Shown: piece after piece, positions 34,850 to 46,321 of the stretch
Position numbering within the stretch: position 1 is the first letter of the stretch
Layout: each line of letters begins with the position of its first letter
Source of the DNA: Ailurus styani
Lineage: Eukaryota; Chordata; Mammalia; Carnivora; Ailuridae
NCBI GenBank assembly: GCA_002007465.1
Contig: LNAC01000336.1
Span: 446,447-510,446, forward strand
Direction of reading: 5' to 3'
Length of the DNA stretch: 64,000 bases
Notes under the pieces: model-generated
What the model was told of the DNA's origin: nothing
Seen by the model: only the letters and a program-made list of their open reading frames with translations
Database searches by the model: none
Position numbers and translations under genes: made by a program

Positions 34850-34995
34850 GGGTTTGGGAATTAGATAGCCCTCAGGGACTTGTGGCTCTGTCACCTACCA
34901 GCACTGTGACCTTGGGCAAGATATTTAACCTTAACAAGTCTAGTTTCCTCAGCTGTAAGATGGAGATAACAGTGCCATTAATCCCTTTATTCACT
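34850..34995 (+). repeat. MIR SINE relic
   Basis: 'gtggctctgtcacctacca', 'gcactgtgaccttgggcaag', 'atatttaacctt', 'gtttcctcagctgtaagatg' and 'gagataacagtgcc' match the MIR core on the plus strand closely. Confidence 0.85.
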
Positions 34996-37900
34996 AATTC
35001 GGTACACAGTCACTGTTCTCCCTATCAACAGTAAATTCCAATGATTTCATCATCTCAACCTAGGCTTCATTCAAGTTTTGTTTGCTTCTTTGGGTAAACT
35101 GATTGTACCAAATTTTCCCAGTCTCACATTATCCAAAGAAAAGAACTAAGCCACATTATTTAATACTAAAATAAATTAGGAGAAAAGAAGTAGCTTGTTA
35201 CCTTTTGAATTTACTAGTGTTTTTTATTTACAGAAACCAACTACCTCTCAAATGGCCTTTTATTAATTATATTTTTACTTATGAATAATGTAGCAGAAGT
35301 GATATTTTGGATGATGGAGTGGATTATCTTTCTATTCCATTTACCTCTTTATTGAGATTTTCCCTCAAGTTACCTAGAATTACGTCTCCCTTATCTGGTA
35401 AGATTACTGCAATATGGACTCAAAAGACATATTCAAACAGGTTTGGGTAGTAATTTTCATTAAATAGATTAGTGGTGATCAACAGAGCTAGAAAGTAAAT
35501 TAATAGTCTCTATTTTTAAAAATAATCTAAGCAGAGTTTTTGTAGGTAACTGCATATGATGCTATAAGGCAAGAGAATTTTTTTTAATGTAAAACAAGTT
35601 AAGAAATGTAAAAAATGAACATTTGGTTCAAAATAGAAATGTTAATTCTCAATGAGTTTTGATGTAATTATCTTCTTTTTTCAACTGATTAAAAAAACAC
35701 TTATGTTTTAAGTTAGACTTAAAAATGGCACATCTCACTTGATATAGAAACTTGAGATTCTGATAAGAGTTCTTACCTTGGTAAGGGCTTTTATTATCTA
35801 AAAATCACTCATAGATAAAATAATATGTAATATAATTTCTAAATTATTCACCAATTAGAGAAGGAAATGTTGAACTACCTCAGTAAGTTAATCTTTTGAT
35901 GATACCTTCATTGACAAGCAATAAGCTTCTAGTGTGATAAAGCAAGCATAAAAAATTCCTATGCAGATGAATGACATCAGCAAGATGGCCAAATAAGATG
36001 CCCCTTGTCTGTATCCCTTCTCCCTGAACAATAATTTGGCATCATCCATAGACAAAGTGCCATTGTGGGAGCTATGGGGTTCAGTGCAATACACCAAGGG
36101 ACTCCGTGGGAATCCTACTGAACTCTGCCTTGTGAAATGGACATGCAGTCCCACCTGGAGCCCTGAGGTGGCTCATAAAATGGCTCTAGTCCCTCTCAAA
36201 TGTAGTCCAGTAGCCTCTGGAGAACTCTGATTAGATCATTTGTGCATGGTGGAAAAAGGCTTTGTGGAGTCCAGAAGTCCAGTGGAGAAGTTCCAGCACA
36301 CCATTAGAGAAAAAACAACATCCAAGTTTGGACACACTGGGTAAGAGAAGAGAAACCATTTGACTTTTCCCACATCACCCATCTCATAATGTGGCAGAGC
36401 TCAGTGTCAAAAGAACCCTTTTCAGCCATGATTTCTTTGTGGAAAGTGAGAGCATGCAAGTGAGTGCCCAGCTTCCCTAGCTGTGCGGAACACTGCCAAA
36501 GAGGGCCATTTGTCTCTTGTCTCATCCAGACAAGTCTGAGTCTTAAACTGTACTGAGTCATGAGCTGTACAACTAGGGGGCAAGTGAGCTGATGGGAGAA
36601 GAGCACCCAGGGTTCTGAATATATCTAAAAGTATGTAGATCCTACAAAGAGTGTCATAAACTCCTTTGGGATACCCACGCATGAGCCACAGCTGTGCCTC
36701 ACCTGTGCATTTCCCCAGATGGCCCATAGGCAGCCCAGCACTCCACATGTCTTACCCATACACTTCCACCCCATGAGTGGCTCCCTGTGGCTGTGAAAGA
36801 AAGGTTTCACAAATGGCTAGTGAACATGCACAGAAAACCAGCTTAATATGTGGGTGGGAAAGACCAGAAATTTGAGCCTTTACACTGCCTTGAAGAAGCA
36901 AAAGGGAGGGTGTTGGCACCTGGCATGGTGTATTACAAGAAAACATACAATCTTAAGAATTCTGCCACAGGAAGGAGCAATAAGTACAGGATAGATGGAT
37001 TCATAAAAGGGTCTGAGAAAGTCTCAGAATTCCTAGCAGGGCTAACAGAAGGTTTTTCCTCTCTGGAAGGAGTCAATAATAACTAGAGGAGGTGACTGCT
37101 ACTTCAGATGTGAAAATAGCAATGCAAGACTTTAAGGAACATGAAAAATCAATGAAACATTACACCAACAAAGGATTACAGTATTCTTCTAGTAACTGAC
37201 TGCAAAGAAATGGAGATGTGCAATTCACGCAATAAAGAATTCAAAATAGCTATTTCACGAAGTTCAATGAGCTGTAAGAAAACAGACAATTCATTGAAAC
37301 CAGGAAAATAATACACATACAAAATGAGAAGTTTAACGAAGAAATGGAAATCATTGAAAAAAAATTCAGGAGGTGAAGAATACAATCAATAAAATGAAAA
37401 ATGTAAAGCAGAAATAAATAGAGACTAGGAAAACAATAGAAAAGATTAATGAAACTAAGAGCTGGTTTTTTTTGAAAAGATTAACAAAACTTCTAAACCT
37501 TTAGCTAAACTAAGAGAAAATTTAAATAAAATCAGAAATGAAAGAGGGAACATTACAACTGATACTACAAAAGAAAAGCAAAGAATCACGAGAGACTACT
37601 ATAAATAATTATATACCAACAAATTGGATAATCTAAAAAAAATCCTAGAAATGCACAACCCGACAAGACTGAATCATGAGGACCCAGAAAATCTAAGCAG
37701 ACCAATAATGAGTTAAAAGATTGAATCAAAATCTCTACCAAAATGCTACCAAATTCATGAAGAAGAATTAACGTCAGTCCTTTTCAAACTCTTCCAAAAA
37801 ATCAAAGAGGGAACACTCCCAAACTAATTTTATAAGGCCAGCATTACCCTCAAACCCTAGCCAGATAAGGACACTATAAGGAAAGTACAGGCCAATATTT

Positions 37901-38241
37901 CTGATGAATATAAATGCAAAAATTCTCAACATGGTATTAGCAAAAAATTCAACAGCACAGTAAAAAGATCGTACACCATTATCGAGAGGGATTTATCCGT
38001 GGTATGCAAGAATGGTCCAATATGTACAAATCAATGAATATGATACATCACATTAATAGAATGAGAGATCAAAATCCTACGAGTATGTCAACAAATGCAG
38101 AAAAAGCATCGGACAAAATATAGCCATTCATGATGAAAAACACTCAACAAATTGGGTATAGAAGGAGTACACCTTAACTTAATAAAGGCCACAGTGACAA
38201 ACCCATAGCTATCATCATACTCAACAGTAAAAGGTTGAAAG

Positions 38242-38426
38242 CTGGAGCACCTGGGTGGCTCAGATGGTTAAGCATCTGCTTTCAGCTCATGTCATGACCC
38301 CAGGATCCTGGGATTGAGCCCCACATTGGTCTCCCCTTGGTGGGGAGTCTGATTCTCCCTCTCTCTCTGCCTCTCCTCCTGCTTGTGCTCTCTCTGTCAA
38401 ATAAATAAATAAAATCTTTAAAAAAT
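38242..38426 (+). mobile_element. Can-SINE nested in the old L1
   Basis: The head 'agcacctgggtggctcagat' is followed by 'ggttaagcatctgc', the wider carnivore form. The tail is AAATAAATAAATAAAATC plus A's. The duplication GGTTGAAAG flanks it at 38233-38241 and 38427-38435. The host ORF2 resumes cleanly on the other side. Confidence 0.92.
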
Positions 38427-39621
38427 GGTTGAAAGATTTACCTCTAAGATTAAGAACAAGACAAGTGATCGATTCTAACCACTTTAATTCAACATACTAC
38501 TACAAGTATTAACCAGAGCAATTAAGCAAGAAAGAGAAATAAAAGACATCAAAATTGTAAAGGAAAAAGTAAAAGTAAAATGTTACGGATGGTATGGTCA
38601 TATATATAGAAAATCCTACAGACTCCACCAAAAAAACTACTGGAACTAATCAACAAATTCAGTAAAGTAGCAGGATGAAAAATCAACATGCAGAAATCAA
38701 TTGCAATTCTATACACAAACAACAACCTAAAAAAGAAAGAAAACAATGCCATTTGCAATAGCATCAAAAACAACAAAATAAGGTTAAATTTAACAAGGAG
38801 GTGAAAAATCTGTACACTGAAAACTATACGACTGTGATGAAAGAAATTGAAGACAACACAATATAAAGACATCCCATATTCATGAATCTGAAGAATTCAT
38901 ATTGTTAAAATGTCAGTACTCTTCAATGAGCTGTCTACAGATTTGAGCCCAAAGTTCCAATAGAATTTTTCATACAAATAGAAAAAAAAGCCCTAAAATT
39001 ATATAGAAACCCAAAATACCCTAAATAACCAAAGCAATCATGAAAAAGAATAAAGCTGGAAGTATCGTACTTTCTGATTTCAAGCTATATTACAAAGTTA
39101 TAGTAATGAATACAGCATGGCACTAAAATAAAACAGGCATAACCAATGGAACACAATAGAGAGCCCAGAAATAAACCCTTACATACAACTATTATTTGGT
39201 AAGGTACCAGTAATACTCAATGGGGACAGGATAGTCTCTTCAATAAATGGTATTGGGAAAACTGGATAATCATATCCAGAAAGATGAAACTGACCTCTAT
39301 TTTATACCAGTTACAAAAATTCACTGGAATGTATTAAAGACTTCAATATAAACCTGAAACCATAAACTCCTAGAAGAAAACATTGGAGAAATGCTTCTTG
39401 ACATTGGTCTTAACAACCATTTTTTTTCAATATGACACCAAAAGCACACACAACAAAAGCAAAATCAACAAGCAGGACTACATTAAACTAAAAAGCTTCT
39501 GAACAGCAAAAAGATCAATGAACAAAATGAAAAAGTGGCCTAGAGAATGGGAGAAAATATTTGCAAACCATGTATGTGATAATGGATTCATACGCAAAAT
39601 ATAAAAGGAACTCATATAATT

Positions 39622-39652
39622 CTATATCAAAAAAACAAAACAAAACAAAAAA
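39622..39652. repeat. A-rich simple repeat with AAAAC units
   Basis: 'atcaaaaaaacaaaacaaaac' followed by 'aaaaaacccc' is a short interrupted (AAAAC)n inside the old L1. Confidence 0.8.
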
Positions 39653-40600
39653 CCCCAAACAATTCAATTTAAAAATGGGCAGAGGACATGAATAGACATT
39701 TTTCCAAAACATATATACATATTGCCAATAGGTGCATAAAAAGATGCTATCACTAATCATCAGAAAAATGTCAATCAAAACCACCATCAGATATCACCTC
39801 ACACCTGTTAAAATGACTCTTATCAAAAATACAAAAGATAAACATTAGCAAGGATGTAGAGAAGAGGGAATCCTTATGCGCTGTTGGTGAGAAGGTAAAT
39901 TGGTACAGCCACTATGGCAAACAATAATAATTCTCATTATATAGCAAAAGAAATGAAATCAGGAGCTTGAAGAGATTTGTATTCCTATGTTCATTGCAGC
40001 ATTATTCACAATAACCATGATATAGAAATAAATACTCTAAGTGTCTGTTGATGGATGAATGCATAATGAAGATATGGTATAGATATACAATGGATTATTA
40101 TTAAACCATAAAAAGGAGGAATTGCTGCCATTTGTGACAACATGGATGGACCCTGAGGACATCATGCTAAGTAAAATGAGACAGAGAAAGACCAATATTA
40201 TCCTACTTATATGTGGAATCTAAAACTATATTCATAGGAACAGAGAGGAGAATGATTGTTGCCCAGGGCTGGGGGCGGAGGAAATGGTGAGATGTTGGTT
40301 AAAGGGTACAAACCTCTAGTTATAAGATGAATAAGATGTGGAATCTAAGGTATAGAACATGGTGACTATAATTAACAGTACTGTATTATATACTTGGAAG
40401 TTGGTAAGAGTGAATCTTCAATGTTCTTACCATCCTGCAAATGGTAATTCTGTGAGGTGATAGAGATGTTACTTATCCCTATCATGGTAACCATTACACA
40501 ATACATAAGTGTTTATCAAATTAACATATTGTACACCATAAACTTACATGATGTTATATATCAATTAATTATACCATGATAAAGCTAAAAAAATTCTTAT

Positions 40601-41362
40601 GTACTTTTGTAGTTAAGGTACTGACTAACTCAAATCTTTATTTAAAAAGTAGCTTGACTCCTTTCTCTGAATGTTAAAATAATGGAGTAAAAAAAATCTT
40701 GACCAAATTAGTTATATATCATACATTAATTTTCTCAAAGAGAAATATAATGATTATCCTGATCAGCATCATTGTGTCTCCTCTAAATGTTTTTTTTTTC
40801 AATGTGTATGAGACAGTCAGTGTTGGTTTTCACTGGTAAGATATCAGTTGGGGAAGAATTTTTTCTTCAAATTCGGTATTTTAATATTGCACGAAGACTT
40901 TGTATGTTTTCATATAATTCATATGCTAGGATATATTTTAATAAATAAATAGGAAATTATCAATTATTTTTTAATAATTGGTTATTAGTTATGTATTTTG
41001 TGTACGAGGGATTCTTTAAAGCCCTAACACAAGGGGACAAGATTTTCACAAGTGACACACATAAAATTAATTGAAAATGATGTACATATAAATTCAGAAT
41101 TTTAAGAATTTATACTTTCTGAAGAAATACAGAAAAGTAGAAAGCAGGTGAAAGAAGACTGCTCAGGGAAGTTGTTATGGGAAGTTAATTGCTCTTTGTT
41201 GAGTTTATTTCATATGTTCATAGATTTCTCTTTGTTAAACTGAATGCTTTGAGGCGCAATCTGAAATTTTTTTTTTTTTAACATAAACCATAGGTAAAGT
41301 GGATATAAATTCTGGACTAGTTATTGAGAACTTCTGTGTAACATTAAAGTAATCTCCCAACC
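40601..41362. other. No gene seen
   Basis: Very AT-rich sequence between the old L1 and a SINE. I recognise no family. Confidence 0.5.
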
Positions 41363-41378
41363 TAGGAAAACATTTTTA

Positions 41379-41582
41379 TTTTTATTTTTTTTAAAGGTTT
41401 TATTTATTTATTTGACACAGAGAGATCAGATCACAAGTAGGCTGAGAGGCAGGCAGAGAGAGAGGAGGAAGCAGGCTCCCTGCTGAGCAGAGAGCCCGAT
41501 GCAGGACTCGATCCCAGGACCCTGAGATCATGACCTGAGCCGAAGGCAGAGGCTTTAACCCACTGAGCCACCCAGGCACCCA
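41379..41582 (-). mobile_element. Can-SINE, mustelid type, with 16-bp target duplication
   Basis: Minus-strand copy with its head 'gagccacccaggcaccc' at the right. The duplication TAGGAAAACATTTTTA is perfect at 41363-41378 and 41583-41598. Low divergence. Confidence 0.96.
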
Positions 41583-41598
41583 TAGGAAAACATTTTTA

Positions 41599-43425
41599 AA
41601 GAAGGTCTATACAGTGCCATTTTGAACATTTCATACAATACAACATCATAAAGATCAATTTCCTTTTTCAGTTTTTAACTCGACCAGTCTTTGAGCCAGT
41701 GATCTGACTGGTGAGCAGACAGCATTATAGGGTTGTAAAGGAGACAATTAGACCAAGGTCCAGATCTCATCTCCTGTTTTGATTAAATATTGAAATCATT
41801 TTATTCATTTTAACAGCTTGGGAATATTATTTGGTTGATTGTTGAGGAATAAGTTGGTGAAGGAAGGATTACAGTAGGGAATTGGACAATACCTAATTAT
41901 AAGTGTCCTCCAATTATAATAAATTCTAGTATCAGCTTTAGAATCTCTGCTGGTTAAGACACACTAAAAGTCTCCAGATAATGTTTTTTTTTTAATGTTT
42001 CATTTACCAGTTTTCTAGCTTATGTCCCCACTGTAGATATAATTGTCCTTGGCAAAACTTCATTTTATTTGTCACATATATGTATTTGAATCCTCAGTGT
42101 ATTAACTTAGCCTTTTAGAATTGAAAGGGAAATTGGAGGCCAACTACTGTGTCCAAGAAAGTTCTCAGAAATGATCCTGATAGATTATTTCCAGAGATAG
42201 TTGGCCTCTTAATATTAAGAACCTCCATACCTCATAAGGCAACTCTTAAAGTGGTTAGAGGATTCCAATGTCTATCAAAGAATTTATTCTACTGAACAAT
42301 TATTTCCTGCTACTGTTCTCCACCAAGTTGTCCCAATTCCTCCTATAGAACTGTATATAAGTAAATCTAATTTCTACTTCACTGACACTTCTCTCATTAT
42401 TTAAATACGGGCCTCATCTCACCCCAGTAACAGGCACTTACTGAGTGCCTGTAGTTTTATGGGCAATATGCTAGCCATCACAAGTTTCTTCAGTCTTCCT
42501 TCATGTTATGATTTACCCTGGGGCTTGGATCACCTCTGTTTTCACCAGGCTCTGCTCAGGGATTCAAATATCAACAAACATATATCCTACTTACATCATA
42601 TATTATGAGTACATGACACACAGGCAAAAGCTCTGTAGAGTAATCACATATCTTTTACTATACAAGCCTTATATGGTTTCTGAACTCATTACTGTGGTAG
42701 AGACAAGCTAAATGCTCACCAATCACCTTTACTCTTTTTGGACACATAGGAAGACTAATTCCCAGCTTTCATACTTAAGCAGGGACCATGTAACAGAAAG
42801 CTGAGAAACCTAGGGTGGTCATAGTGATGTAAGGTACTTCCAGGACTGGCATAGGCCCCTGTGTCATTGTCACTTTTTTTATTTCCAAAGTACAATGGAA
42901 ATGTCACAAGACTGAGAGACGCCTGGATCCCCAGGTCATCCTCTGGACAAGAGTTGTCCAAACAACATCAGATTCTAATATGAATAGCCTGCATTAACTC
43001 CCTGAGAGTTTGTTTCTCTTTTACTGTAACAGAGTCTAACCTCCTTCAGTTTACTGAGTGATTGATGCCTGAAGTAGGGTGCTGTTGTACCCCCAAATTA
43101 GGTTCATGTAATTGGTTTGGCAGTTGGGTGGCATGCAAGCTAAAAACTTATATCAGATGCTAGGAAGATGGAATTCAGTGATACACAGTGGAAAAAATAT
43201 TAGGAAAGTTGTTACTCAATAGATTCTAGAAGGTCAGGCATTTGCCTAATGCGATTATGGCCGTAAGGCAAGATTTGGAAAATAAAAATGTTAGCCATAT
43301 GTGTCAGGTTTTATTGTCTGTGCTTGGCAAGGGGTTGTAAGACAGAGATAAGTTAAAGAAATTGGCTAGTTCAAAAAGATATGAAAGAGAGCACAGGGAA
43401 TCCAGAAAAGTGGTCCCTTACCTGA
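41599..43425. other. No gene seen
   Basis: A stretch at 42725-43080 has the texture of an old LTR or DNA-transposon relic but could not be assigned. The open frames at 42508-42711 (+) and 42755-42961 (-) are unrecognised. Confidence 0.45.
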
Positions 43426-43429
43426 ATAA

Positions 43430-43750
43430 TTGCTCTAGACCAGCATTTTGAAATAGAAATACGAGTCACACTGGTAATTTAAAATTTTCACTAGGAAATA
43501 TGGCTACTAAGCCATATTTAAAAAGTAAAGAGAACCTGGTAAAATAAAATTTAATAATGTCTTTAAAAATTTTTATGAAATATTTCAACATGCAATCAGT
43601 ATAAAAACATTAAGTATTTTACACATTTTTCATACTAAGACTTCAAAATCCAGTGTGTACTTTATATCACATCTCAGTTTGGACTAGCTATACCTAAATG
43701 TCCAGGAGCCATGGGACTGGTAAGTACAACATCAGACAGTACTATCTATC
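43430..43750 (+). mobile_element. hAT-like non-autonomous DNA transposon relic
   Basis: 'accagcattttgaaatagaa', 'cgagtcacactggtaattta', 'caacatgcaatcagtataaa', 'ctaagacttcaaaatccagt', 'cacatctcagtttggactag' and the end 'catcagacagtac' follow in order a repeat I know from mammals that starts 'gctgtccaatagaaatat' and ends 'ggacagcac'. Family name not assigned. No transposase is present. Confidence 0.65.
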
Positions 43751-45039
43751 TAAATAGATATAGAAATTTGTAAAGGCTTTGTGTAACCACGGGCCAATTA
43801 AAGTTCTTAGTTGAGTAAAGTGATTCAGGAGAGACCAGGTTAGGGTATAGCTATCTCTATTATTGAGGACACCTCTAAGGTGGCTGACATCATAGAAGGA
43901 GACACATAGTATAAAAAAGCAAATAAATTAGATTTAAAAGTTACATCTTGCAAAGAATATTGAGAGTAGTCATTAAACCACATTGATCAGAAGCTTAATA
44001 GCTTTTTCTGGGAAATGCATTGCCAAAGAAACCATATGTTCAATTTAAGGATGGCTGACTACTGAAGAGTTAAAATTGAGCTTTCAGTTCCCAACCTTTC
44101 ATGGACAAGAATCAGCTTTTAGGTCTATATAGGCCGTGAAGACAGTATGTTTCCCAACGTGCAAGTCAGAGATTAAGATCAGGTATTATAGAGACACATG
44201 GGCAAGAGAAGAAAGACTCCCTAATCAATTACCCCGCCTTGACTCCTGGTAGGGAGTCCTTTAAAATAACTGTCAAGCTGAAATTTAGGATTTCTAAGGA
44301 GTGGTGACTGCTGTATTTCTCACTTGTTCCATTTTCTGAATGGTAAGCTCTATTGGATTATTCAGTTTCTATTCTGTCACTATATGGGATGTGACAAGAG
44401 GTGTATAACATCTTTTGTTGTGCATAGGTCGCTGGATGAAGAATCGCACACCAAAAAATGGTGGAAATGACTGTACTTCTACCATAGAACCACCTGTGTA
44501 ATCACACATTTTCTTATTCTCTGTGGCAACTATAAATACTGTGTTGAAGATGAGAGCTTCACAAGATACAAGGAGTCTAGTCCTTGAATCACTACTTGGA
44601 AAAAAAGCCACCCAATAGAGATTTAGATCTGATCTACATCAGATCATGGCATGAACTAGAATAAATCCCCACGCTCTTCAGCCACAAGATTTTTCTTGCT
44701 GGTGGTTATAGGAGTGAGCTAGCAAGCATGACCCTCAGGAACTCCCTTACTCTAATAAAGCTTCTAGACTTTGGAATCAAAAAGTAGCTGTCTTCAGCCA
44801 CTATTGAGGCACTTTGCACTCAATAGACTAAAGAAAAACAATGCATGAATAAATAATGAGGCAGTAGTTCAAATACCCTAAGGTGGATCATGCTTGGACT
44901 TTTACTTGAAACAAAAGACCAATTGCTTTTTTCATGCATTGGGAATGTAAACCTGGGAACTTGAAAGAATATCTTCATGCTCATGTGTTTTGACTTTAGT
45001 GCCCATATGGAAAGCCTTTGTTGTCAGTTTCAAGGGTTC
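43751..45039. other. No gene seen
   Basis: Unassigned sequence without clear repeats. A short frame at 44369-44611 on the minus strand matches nothing I know. Confidence 0.45.
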
Positions 45040-45480
45040 CTTAAAAATAGCTGGTATCTGACCTGTTTTGATCTCCATCTAATGCTGTTTGTGACTGAAT
45101 GCTTTGTGTCTGTGTGAGTGTGTTTGCAGTCAAATGTAAACAATGAGAACTCTTCATTTCTGTGCAGCTTTTCTGCTAGCCTTTCTGTAAGTGGAACATG
45201 GAATTTTGTATGCCCCCTTTTAGCCAGAGTGGCACTGTAGGATGCAAGGGTTGCCTTGGCAACTCCACCTGATTTAAGCAATAAGACACAACAGAGCATG
45301 TTTTATGGGGCAATTAATACATGTTTTGGTACATTTCAACCTGATGTTATTTGCTGCCCAAGGTGCTTATTAATAGTCCTATAAAGCATTTTGCAAACAA
45401 CATTGCTCTGATAAAAATGGAAGCATTCATTTTAAAAATTCAATTTCGGCAAGAACTCTGTTTTAATTACTTTTCAGAGA
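45040..45480. promoter_or_regulatory. Candidate conserved non-coding element with an RFX X-box
   Basis: About 440 bases are free of recognisable repeats and more balanced in base composition than the flanks. Visible motifs are a perfect X-box (45250-45263), a forkhead-like GTAAACA (45136-45142), and homeodomain-type TTAATA/ATTAATA cores (45314-45320 and 45369-45374). Conservation cannot be judged from one genome, so the call rests on motif content and absence of repeats. The 89-codon minus-strand opening across it does not look like a protein. Confidence 0.3.
45250..45263. promoter_or_regulatory. RFX X-box, perfect inverted half-sites
   Basis: GTTGCC TT GGCAAC matches the RFX consensus GTNRCC-(0-3)-RGYAAC with both half-sites perfect and a 2-bp spacer. 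RFX factors bind this site in ciliary, neuronal and MHC class II genes. Binding here is inference. Confidence 0.5.
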
Positions 45481-46087
45481 TGTTTCAATTTTAAGAAATA
45501 GAATCTGAGTATTAGCTAGCATAGGATGGGACCCTGAAGAGGACAGAGTACAGCTAAGTTTTGAGACATCACGCTGCTTTAAAACAGTCTGTTACTGTCA
45601 GAATTTTTATTATATTCAGATCTAAAAAGAAACCCTGAGCCAAAGGGACTTAAGGCATTCTGACCAGCAAATGAATCAAGCCAGTTATAAGTGAAGAATT
45701 ACAGTAGTAATTGAAGAATGGAGTCACAGATGGTGGGGTAGATATCAAAAAATATGAAAATAAACTTTTAAAGACAGGCTATCCCAAGGGAACTTTTTAC
45801 AAATACATCAGCATTTCTAGGCCAACAGTATACCTATCAAATAAAAATTGGACAAGAACAAACATTCATCCCAACATGGGCTAAGATTTATATCTTCAGG
45901 AAATTGAGGATAAATATCTTCTATGTATCCCCACGCTTTCATCTGTGTCTAACAAAATAAATTTGATTAACTTACGGCCTTGGTCCCCGAAGTAGGTGCT
46001 CCCCATCCCAGCCCACTGTGACCTAAACCAACTGTCTCTACTTGTTTGAGACTCTTTTTCATCACCAACTGACCAAAGCTGATAGCC
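45481..46087. other. No gene seen
   Basis: Unassigned sequence between the X-box block and a SINE. Confidence 0.45.
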
Positions 46088-46103
46088 TCTAACTCCCATT
46101 TTA

Positions 46104-46305
46104 TTTTTTTATTTTTTATAGATTTATTTATTTATTTATTTGACAGAGAGAGAGATCACAATTAGGCAGAGAGGCAGGCAGAGAGAGGAGGAAGCAGGCT
46201 CTCCGCCGAGCAGGGAGCCCGATGCGGGCCTCGATCCCAGGACCCTGAGATCATGACCTGAGCCGAAGGCAGAGGCTTTAACCCACTGAGCCACCCAGGC
46301 ACCCA
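46104..46305 (-). mobile_element. Can-SINE, mustelid type, with 16-bp target duplication
   Basis: The tail of TTTATT repeats is at the left and the head 'gagccacccaggcaccca' at the right. The duplication TCTAACTCCCATTTTA is perfect at 46088-46103 and 46306-46321. Confidence 0.96.
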
Positions 46306-46321
46306 TCTAACTCCCATTTTA

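Larger units (their letters stand above)
32875..35959. other. No gene seen; L2 and MIR relics and one perfect inverted repeat
   Basis: Relics are listed separately. The overlapping frames at 34115-34639 on both strands are AT-rich chance openings. No promoter or splice structure is evident. Confidence 0.5.
35960..40600 (+). mobile_element. Old L1 (L1M type), internally deleted, with a nested SINE
   Basis: The 5' part begins near 'gacatcagcaagatggcc' (35968) and runs through an L1M-type 5' UTR to 'ggaggtgactgctacttcag' (37087). It then gives the start of ORF1 ('ctgcaaagaaatggagatg', 'aatgagaagtttaacgaag'). At about 37395-37440 the sequence jumps straight to ORF2 ('gaaactaagagctgg'), so most of ORF1 and the endonuclease are absent. 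ORF2 then runs to about 40200 with many stops. The 3' end 'ataccatgataaagctaaaa' lies near 40570-40595. It has no usable open frame. Divergence far exceeds that of the other L1s, so it is the oldest L1 here. Confidence 0.88.

Noticed and set aside
35888..36946. Cluster of open frames on both strands near 36 kb
   Set aside because: The region reads as an L1M 5' UTR leading into ORF1. The frames conflict and carry no domain.
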